This document shows, piece after piece, positions 5,482 to 9,332 of a DNA stretch of 9,332 nucleotides. Where the stretch lies: contig JAJOKN010000027.1 in the NCBI GenBank assembly GCA_021129815.1, forward strand, positions 1-9,332, given 5' to 3'. Numbering within the stretch: position 1 is the stretch's first letter; every line of letters begins with the position of its first letter. Made by a program: the position numbers and the translations under genes. Under the pieces are notes generated by a model that made no database searches, was not told the DNA's origin, and was given only the letters and a program-made list of their open reading frames with translations. Source of the DNA: Desulfotomaculum sp. GTDB lineage: Bacteria > Bacillota > Desulfotomaculia > Desulfotomaculales > Desulfohalotomaculaceae.

Positions 5482-6228
5482 TTATAACAAATCTAACAAC
5501 TTGTGAGCTTGTGGAATTATACGCACATCATTCACATAATCGAGCGCTAATTCCTGCCAGTATAAAAGTTGTTTCGATGTTGGAAAAAGCGTTTTTTCTT
5601 TCAAAATCACAGGTTGTAATACCACAGTTATATCAGTCCTCTTTTTCTTAATTAACTTAAACGCTGTTTTTAACTCATCTAAGTTTACACTGCTTGATAC
5701 TACAATTTTAACATATAAGTAGGCTTTAGAATTTAATACCACTTCTAAAAATTTTTCATGTTCATACCAACAGGGTTTAATCTTAGATACTCCTGGAAGT
5801 TTAATGTCCATACTCACAAAATCTACATAGTCAATGATTTGTTTTAGTTCTTCATATAAAGTTCCGTTTGTTTCTAAAAACACTTTTTGTTTTATATTTT
5901 TAATTTCAGGCAGCATCTCTTTTAACACCAAACAATGTACCAGGGGCTCTCCACCTGTAATACTGATTGAATGATGTTTAGATAAATTATAATTTTCGCA
6001 TATAAATTCCATTATGTGCTTTACTTCAAGCGGCCAAGGCAAATACGTAAACTCTTTGCTCCCCGGGATAACTTCTGCCTTGCAGCTAGCCCCCTTATCG
6101 TCAATCGATGTATCGCAGTACCCACAAGACAAGTTGCATCTTGCAAATCTTAAAAACAATTGTCTTGAGCCTATAAATAAGCCTTCCCCCTGAATGCTCG
6201 AAAAAATTTCCAAAATCGGTACATTCAT
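5482..6228 (-). CDS. queE: 7-carboxy-7-deazaguanine synthase (QueE), radical SAM
   Basis: Rearranges 6-carboxy-5,6,7,8-tetrahydropterin to 7-carboxy-7-deazaguanine using a [4Fe-4S] cluster and SAM. The 248-residue protein carries the QueE N-terminal SIQGEG at 11-16 and the radical SAM cluster motif CNLSCGYC at 31-38, with Cys31, Cys35 and Cys38 in the standard CX3CX2C spacing. It also has the SAM-contacting TGGEP at 91-95, FLETNGT, and a characteristic end VRIIPQAHKLL. Its ATG directly abuts the DUF366 stop codon, with GGAG inside the end of that gene serving as ribosome-binding site, so translation of the two is likely coupled. Substrate comes from QueD and the product goes to QueC, both in this operon. 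Confidence 0.95.
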   Translation of the reverse strand: MNVPILEIFSSIQGEGLFIGSRQLFLRFARCNLSCGYCDTSIDDKGASCKAEVIPGSKEFTYLPWPLEVKHIMEFICENYNLSKHHSISITGGEPLVHCLVLKEMLPEIKNIKQKVFLETNGTLYEELKQIIDYVDFVSMDIKLPGVSKIKPCWYEHEKFLEVVLNSKAYLYVKIVVSSSVNLDELKTAFKLIKKKRTDITVVLQPVILKEKTLFPTSKQLLYWQELALDYVNDVRIIPQAHKLLDLL

Positions 6229-6807
6229 TCAATCAACTCCCCGCACCTTACAGCGAGCCATTTTTATGCTTTGCATTTCAAGCACATAATGATTACATAC
6301 TTCTTTTGCTAAATTCACAACACAAGAATCATCACACCCCAAATCATAAAGACCAACGGTTTTTATCGGTGTGTTTTTTGAAGAAATGTTGATTCCCGTG
6401 TGAATCATGGAAGATACCGGGGACAACACAGCAATAGAAACCGATAGCTTTAAATCTCCTTTATACAAATCATCGCCATCTCTCATCAAAGAACAACCTA
6501 TGCAATTTTCTATCAAATCTTTTATGATGCACATTAAAAGCCGCTGCCTAATTATCGTTTTTTCCAAATCCATATCAAAATGCTCCACGATAAAGTGCAG
6601 CATATCCTCGCTGAATATACTATCTTTGTTAAGAACATCTAACACATCTGCCATATTGCTAAGCGGCACGTCGCACTTGCCTCTAAAACTTATAATGCTA
6701 TCTCCCTGTATTCCAAATTGCCTAAATGCCCAAAGCGAACGAAGCTGCGTCCCGTCATAATTTATTCTTTTGTCGATGTATTTGCCAATCAATTTTAAAA
6801 ATTCCAC
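6229..6807 (-). CDS. DUF366 family protein within the preQ0 operon
   Basis: Function not established. The 192-residue soluble protein matches DUF366 as I remember it (archaeal and anaerobic bacterial proteins), with YDGTQLRSLWAFRQFGIQGD at 17-36, DMLHFIVEHFDMDLEKTIIR at 68-87, RDGDDLYKGDLKLSVSIA at 109-126, HTGINIS at 136-142, and KMARCKVRG at 182-190. The segment GDDLYKGDLKLSVS followed by HTG recalls the ND-x(n)-K-(I/L)-SGS core of lipoate/biotin ligases, with Lys120 in the place of the catalytic lysine; that link is my inference. It starts 7 nt after queC and ends against the queE ATG, so it is embedded in the 7-deazaguanine pathway. Start choice is uncertain. The GTG at 6807 gives this protein but has a weak ribosome-binding site; a TTG at 6792 has GGGGTGG upstream. 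Confidence 0.8.
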   Translation of the reverse strand: MEFLKLIGKYIDKRINYDGTQLRSLWAFRQFGIQGDSIISFRGKCDVPLSNMADVLDVLNKDSIFSEDMLHFIVEHFDMDLEKTIIRQRLLMCIIKDLIENCIGCSLMRDGDDLYKGDLKLSVSIAVLSPVSSMIHTGINISSKNTPIKTVGLYDLGCDDSCVVNLAKEVCNHYVLEMQSIKMARCKVRGVD

Positions 6808-6814
6808 CCCATAT

Positions 6815-7480
6815 TTATATTTCTACCCCTGATTTTTTTAAACTCCTAAAATAACGCCTGCAACTTTCACACTCGCCGCACATCTCTTCTCCACCATAAT
6901 AACAACTCCAAATATATTTCCACGGCACATTGAGTCTTTTACCTAATTCTACAATTTCTATTTTGTTTAAGCGCTGTGTATAACTGACTACCTTGACACT
7001 GCTTAACGTGCTGTATTCCAATGCTTTATTCACTGCTCGTAAATAGTCTTCACTGTTATCTGGAAATGTTGCTGCTTCTTCAGCATTAAAACCAACGACA
7101 ATTATATCGCAGCCTGCGTTTTCTGCAAATCCTGCTGCTATATTGATGAATATGCCATTTCTATTTGGCACCCATACTGTTTTTGCAGTTTTTTTAGTCG
7201 TTTCAATGTGGTCTAACTGTTCTTCTTCAAGTTGTGGTATTTCAATGCTTTCATTTAACAAAGCACTATTGTTAAGACAATTAAAAAAATCCAATTTTAC
7301 TACCTTATGGTAAACGCCAAAATGTTCAGATAGCGCCTTCGCATGCTTGATTTCCTGTTTTGCCGCACGTTGATTGTAATCAAATGTTAAACATAGTTCC
7401 ACCTTGCTTTCTCTCAAAGCATGAGCTAAGTTGACAGCAGAATCAAGTCCACCAGAAAGCAATACAATACTCTTTTTCAT
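6815..7480 (-). CDS. queC: 7-cyano-7-deazaguanine (preQ0) synthase (QueC)
   Basis: ATP-dependent PP-loop enzyme that converts 7-carboxy-7-deazaguanine and ammonia to preQ0. The 221-residue protein has the PP-loop SGGLDS at 9-14, the QueC signature VWVPNRNGIFINIAAGFAE at 102-120, and VGFNAEE at 129-135. A C-terminal zinc site is made by Cys193, Cys201, Cys204 and Cys207 in WSCYYGG...CGECESC. Length is normal. The ATG overlaps the queD stop codon (ATGA), a standard sign of translational coupling. The downstream DUF366 gene begins 7 nt after its stop. It is the last enzyme of preQ0 formation encoded here; no QueF (preQ0 reductase) or tRNA-guanine transglycosylase is in the window. Confidence 0.96.
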   Translation of the reverse strand: MKKSIVLLSGGLDSAVNLAHALRESKVELCLTFDYNQRAAKQEIKHAKALSEHFGVYHKVVKLDFFNCLNNSALLNESIEIPQLEEEQLDHIETTKKTAKTVWVPNRNGIFINIAAGFAENAGCDIIVVGFNAEEAATFPDNSEDYLRAVNKALEYSTLSSVKVVSYTQRLNKIEIVELGKRLNVPWKYIWSCYYGGEEMCGECESCRRYFRSLKKSGVEI

Positions 7481-7878
7481 AAGCTCTTATTTTCCTCCCA
7501 ATAAGTAACAGATGCATTAGGCGATTCCCAAAGTCTTACTTTTGATACTCTTATGCCTTGCTCAACACTCTTTAATTCTCTTTTTAAATTTTCATATATG
7601 TACCTCGCCAAATTCTCAGCTGTAGGATTGCTATATTTACTGTCAGAGTTAAAATATAAAATTTCATTTATATAGCTGTGATCCAGTTCTTCTATGGTTT
7701 TAGCAATTAGCTGCTTTAATTTCTTAAAATCTATTAACATCCCTGCATCGTCGAGTTCTCTGCCAACTACAGATACTTCTACAACCCATGTATGACCATG
7801 CAAACTTGCACACTCACCGGAATAGTTTCGCAAACTATGTGCCGCGGCAAAGTTTGTTTTAACTGTCAGCTCGTACAC
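7477..7878 (-). CDS. queD: 6-carboxy-5,6,7,8-tetrahydropterin synthase (QueD)
   Basis: Converts 7,8-dihydroneopterin triphosphate to 6-carboxy-5,6,7,8-tetrahydropterin. The 133-residue T-fold protein has zinc ligands His14, His27 and His29 and the catalytic Cys23 in CASLHGH. This CxxxHGH arrangement separates QueD from eukaryotic PTP synthase. LDHSYIN (65-71), NPTAEN and WESPNASV are further family motifs. The start is the GTG at 7878, with GGAGGAG (7885-7891) 6 nt upstream. An ATG at 7917 in the same frame lacks a ribosome-binding site and would translate the Shine-Dalgarno. It is the first gene of the operon queD-queC-DUF366-queE-folE and overlaps queC by 4 bp. I saw no preQ1 riboswitch in the sequence upstream. 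Confidence 0.95.
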   Translation of the reverse strand: MYELTVKTNFAAAHSLRNYSGECASLHGHTWVVEVSVVGRELDDAGMLIDFKKLKQLIAKTIEELDHSYINEILYFNSDSKYSNPTAENLARYIYENLKRELKSVEQGIRVSKVRLWESPNASVTYWEENKSL

Positions 7879-7884
7879 TAAATA

Positions 7885-7891
7885 CTCCTCC
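7885..7891 (-). promoter_or_regulatory. Ribosome-binding site fixing the queD GTG start
   Basis: GGAGGAG on the minus strand, 6 nt before the GTG at 7878. It shortens the protein by 13 residues relative to the first in-frame ATG. Confidence 0.8.
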
Positions 7892-7917
7892 AAATCTATT
7901 TGACAAGCATTTATCAT

Positions 7918-8143
7918 TTATATTGTTATTGTAAAATATTTTGAAAAAGAAGTAAAATAAAAATCAATAAGAAAAATGACAGTTCGTTTGACATAGCAGT
8001 GTATATAAATTAAAATTTACTTATGCAAGTTTATGTATATACGCTTAAATTAAGTACCGTCTTTGTTTTTATTCACTCATTTACTATTCTTTGATAATAA
8101 GTTAAATCAAAATCAAAAATAATTATTAAGGATTGATTGAGCT
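7918..8143. other. Divergent control region between queD and the usp gene
   Basis: This very AT-rich spacer separates the minus-strand que operon from the plus-strand stress gene. It holds a strong plus-strand promoter (7988-8016). On the minus strand a weaker match overlaps it: TTGCAT, 17 bp, then TATACA starting near 8007, which would give the que operon a leader of about 110 nt. A TATAAA at about 7921-7916 is another -10 candidate without a good -35. No riboswitch or terminator is recognisable, and a 23-codon plus-strand frame from 8033 has no ribosome-binding site. Confidence 0.45.
7988..8016 (+). promoter_or_regulatory. Sigma-A promoter for the usp gene
   Basis: TTGACA (7988-7993), a 17-bp spacer and TAAAAT (8011-8016) match the consensus at all but one -10 position. 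The predicted transcript starts near 8023 and has a leader of about 120 nt before the usp ATG. Confidence 0.78.
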
Positions 8144-8596
8144 ATGTATAAAATTTTAATAGCAACTGATGGTTCAAAGATCTCTCAAAACGCTGTAAAT
8201 TATGTTATGAATCTTTTAGAAAACCAACAAAAAGATAACGTTGAAGTGAGTGTAATAAGTGTCTACAACTCGGGATTAGGTTCAAGTGGAAAAGCAATAA
8301 TACCTAAAAAAGAATATACTAGAATTATTGAATATGCCAAGGCACAAGCCGAGCAAGCTGTTAATAGCATCGCAGCTGTGCTTGAAAAAAAAGGAATTAA
8401 AGTCAACAAGATCGTGGAAGAAGGCGATCCCGCTCAAGTTATCGCTAAGATCGCTAAGTCTATAAATGCTGATCAGATTGTAATGGGTACACGTGGATTA
8501 AGCGATCTAAAAGGCATGCTCATGGGAAGCGTGAGCCGAAAGGTAGTGCATTTAGCACACTGCCCTGTTATGTTGGTAAAATCAGGTATATATTAG
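8144..8596 (+). CDS. Universal stress protein, UspA family (ATP-binding type)
   Basis: Single-domain cytoplasmic Usp of 150 residues, the standard length. The N-terminus MYKILIATDGSKIS has the strand-loop with Asp9 seen in the family. The C-terminal half carries the ATP-binding signature G-x2-G-x9-G-S as Gly115, Gly118, Gly128 and Ser129 in MGTRG...GSVSRKV, placing it with nucleotide-binding Usps (MJ0577 type) and not with ATP-free UspA. The protein ends with the usual HCPVMLV strand. A ribosome-binding site AAGGA (8128-8132) lies 11 nt before the ATG. It is monocistronic, driven by the promoter at 7988-8016, and converges on the Nudix gene with a single base between stop codons. Its precise stress role cannot be inferred. 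Confidence 0.94.
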   Translation: MYKILIATDGSKISQNAVNYVMNLLENQQKDNVEVSVISVYNSGLGSSGKAIIPKKEYTRIIEYAKAQAEQAVNSIAAVLEKKGIKVNKIVEEGDPAQVIAKIAKSINADQIVMGTRGLSDLKGMLMGSVSRKVVHLAHCPVMLVKSGIY

Positions 8597-8597
8597 C

Positions 8598-9158
8598 TTA
8601 AAAATTCTCGTCACACGTTAAGTGCATTTGCATCTTTAGTGCTACATGTAATATGCCAGCAATAGTTTTAGCATCTTTTATTTCTCCCCTGTATATCATC
8701 TCAACTGCTTTTTTTATAGGCACCTTCACAACTTCTAAAAATTCACCTTCATCTAACTGCTGTTCTTTATAAGTGAGCTCTGTAGCAATATACAAGTGCA
8801 CGATTTCGTTGCAAAAGCCAGGACTGCTAAAAAAACTAAAAACACGTTTTATATTTCTTGCAATCATACCTGTTTCTTCCAATAGTTCCCTTTTAGCACA
8901 GTCCTCCTTGTCTTCGTTTTGTTTTAGCCTTCCTGCAGGAATCTCCAACAATATCTCCTGCATGGGATGTCTGTACTGTTTAACCATAATTATTTCATCA
9001 TTATCTGTAATAGGCACAACAGCAACTGCACCAGAATGTTCTATCACTTCTCTAGAGGCTATATTCCCATCTGGTAACTCCACAAAATCAACTCTTAAAT
9101 TTAAAATTTTCCCTTTGTGCAACATCTGTGATGAAATCATTTTCTCATCTAGGTTCAT
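8598..9158 (-). CDS. nudF: ADP-ribose pyrophosphatase, Nudix family (NudF-like)
   Basis: Predicted to hydrolyse ADP-ribose to AMP and ribose 5-phosphate, clearing a reactive nucleotide sugar. The 186-residue protein has a complete Nudix box GX5EX7REUXEEXGU at 76-98: Gly76, Glu82, Arg90-Glu91-Leu92, Glu94-Glu95 and Gly97. Pro113 in SSPGF, about 16 residues after the box, marks the ADP-ribose subfamily. GAVAVVPI and YRHPMQEILLEIPAG are typical flanking segments. The Met at 9158 is chosen since it aligns with the N-terminus of Bacillus NudF. The upstream in-frame ATG at 9170 abuts its Shine-Dalgarno AGGAG with no spacer, though AGGAG to the chosen ATG is long (12 nt), so the start is not certain. 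A weak promoter (TTTACA from 9240, 17 bp, TATTTT) could drive it. Confidence 0.93.
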   Translation of the reverse strand: MNLDEKMISSQMLHKGKILNLRVDFVELPDGNIASREVIEHSGAVAVVPITDNDEIIMVKQYRHPMQEILLEIPAGRLKQNEDKEDCAKRELLEETGMIARNIKRVFSFFSSPGFCNEIVHLYIATELTYKEQQLDEGEFLEVVKVPIKKAVEMIYRGEIKDAKTIAGILHVALKMQMHLTCDENF

Positions 9159-9232
9159 AATTAAATACATCTCCTAAAAATTTAAGTTTTATAATAACAC
9201 AAAGCCTATAAAAATATGTTCTTATTAATATT

Positions 9233-9261
9233 TTGTAAAAAATTATATAATGTAATATAAT
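9233..9261 (+). promoter_or_regulatory. Promoter for the gene at the right edge
   Basis: TTGTAA (9233-9238), a 17-bp spacer and a perfect TATAAT (9256-9261) on the plus strand. Expected transcription start is near 9268, about 28 nt before the ATG at 9296. The surrounding sequence is very AT-rich, so chance matches are possible, but spacing and the following ribosome-binding site support it. Confidence 0.6.
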
Positions 9262-9295
9262 AATACTGGCAATTTGAATTCATTTATAGGAGTTT

Positions 9296-9332
9296 ATGGT
9301 ACTTTATTTGCTACAGAGTTTTAACAAGTTAA
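9296..9332 (+). CDS. Start of an unidentified gene, cut by the right edge
   Basis: An open frame begins at the ATG at 9296 and stays open to the window end for 12 codons (MVLYLLQSFNKL). AGGAG (9289-9292 region) lies only about 3 nt upstream, which is short but usable, and a good promoter precedes it. Too little is visible to name a family. It is divergent from the Nudix gene. Confidence 0.45.
   Translation, partial: MVLYLLQSFNKL

Noticed and set aside
6407..6760. 117-codon plus-strand frame opposite the DUF366 gene
   Set aside because: The minus-strand frame shows family motifs and operon coupling; the plus-strand product is Ser/Ile-rich with no recognisable domain.
8033..8104. 23-codon frame in the usp leader
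   Set aside because: No ribosome-binding site, AT-driven composition and no resemblance to known leader peptides.
7879..8143. preQ1 riboswitch upstream of queD
   Set aside because: Expected for many queuosine operons, but I could not find the G-rich stem, C-rich loop and A-rich tail of a preQ1-I aptamer on the minus strand. A covariance search could still overturn this.
8773..9177. 134-codon plus-strand frame opposite the Nudix gene
   Set aside because: The minus strand encodes a complete Nudix box; this is its antisense shadow.
1..9332. CRISPR array, insertion sequence, prophage or toxin-antitoxin module
   Set aside because: No regularly spaced repeats, transposase motifs, terminal inverted repeats or toxin/antitoxin-like gene pairs were seen; the window is mainly housekeeping genes.

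Overview
The window is low-GC DNA with Gram-positive style signals: strong purine-rich Shine-Dalgarno sites, many TTG/GTG starts and near-consensus sigma-A promoters. Gene content fits a Firmicute, most likely a Clostridia-class anaerobe. The evidence is the infC-rpmI-rplT operon with an L20-type leader, a YsgA-like rRNA methylase nearby, a YpmA/DUF4264-like protein, and a queuosine-precursor operon carrying DUF366. I cannot name a species from the sequence. Almost everything is on the minus strand; only the universal-stress gene and a partial gene at the right edge are on the plus strand.

Left edge (1-610): no protein gene. On the minus strand there are two tandem promoters, each with a TTGACA -35 and a 17-bp spacer, firing leftwards into a leader typical of Firmicute rRNA operons. 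The rRNA genes themselves would lie outside the window. A Rho-independent terminator at 294-333 closes minus-strand transcription arriving from the right.

611-3570, translation block: transcription runs right to left from a promoter at 3541-3569 through a roughly 190-nt leader that contains an attenuator. It then reads infC (apparent AUC start), rpmI and rplT, and ends at a terminator at 2126-2150. Beyond it lie a KtrA/TrkA-type potassium-channel regulator and a SpoU/TrmH-family 2'-O-methyltransferase.

3695-4691: surE (survival nucleotidase), preceded by a small DUF4264/YpmA-like gene.

4873-7878, preQ0 operon: queD, queC, a DUF366 gene, queE and folE, tightly packed and in that transcriptional order. 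FolE makes 7,8-dihydroneopterin triphosphate from GTP, QueD converts it to 6-carboxytetrahydropterin, QueE makes 7-carboxy-7-deazaguanine, and QueC makes preQ0. All four enzymes needed to go from GTP to preQ0 are present. The DUF366 protein, wedged between QueC and QueE with almost no spacing, has no established role and is the most interesting gene here; its core motif looks like that of lipoate/biotin ligases.

7879-9332: a divergent control region, then a UspA-family protein (plus strand) converging on an ADP-ribose-type Nudix hydrolase (minus strand) with one base between their stop codons. At the right edge is a promoter and the first codons of an unidentified plus-strand gene.
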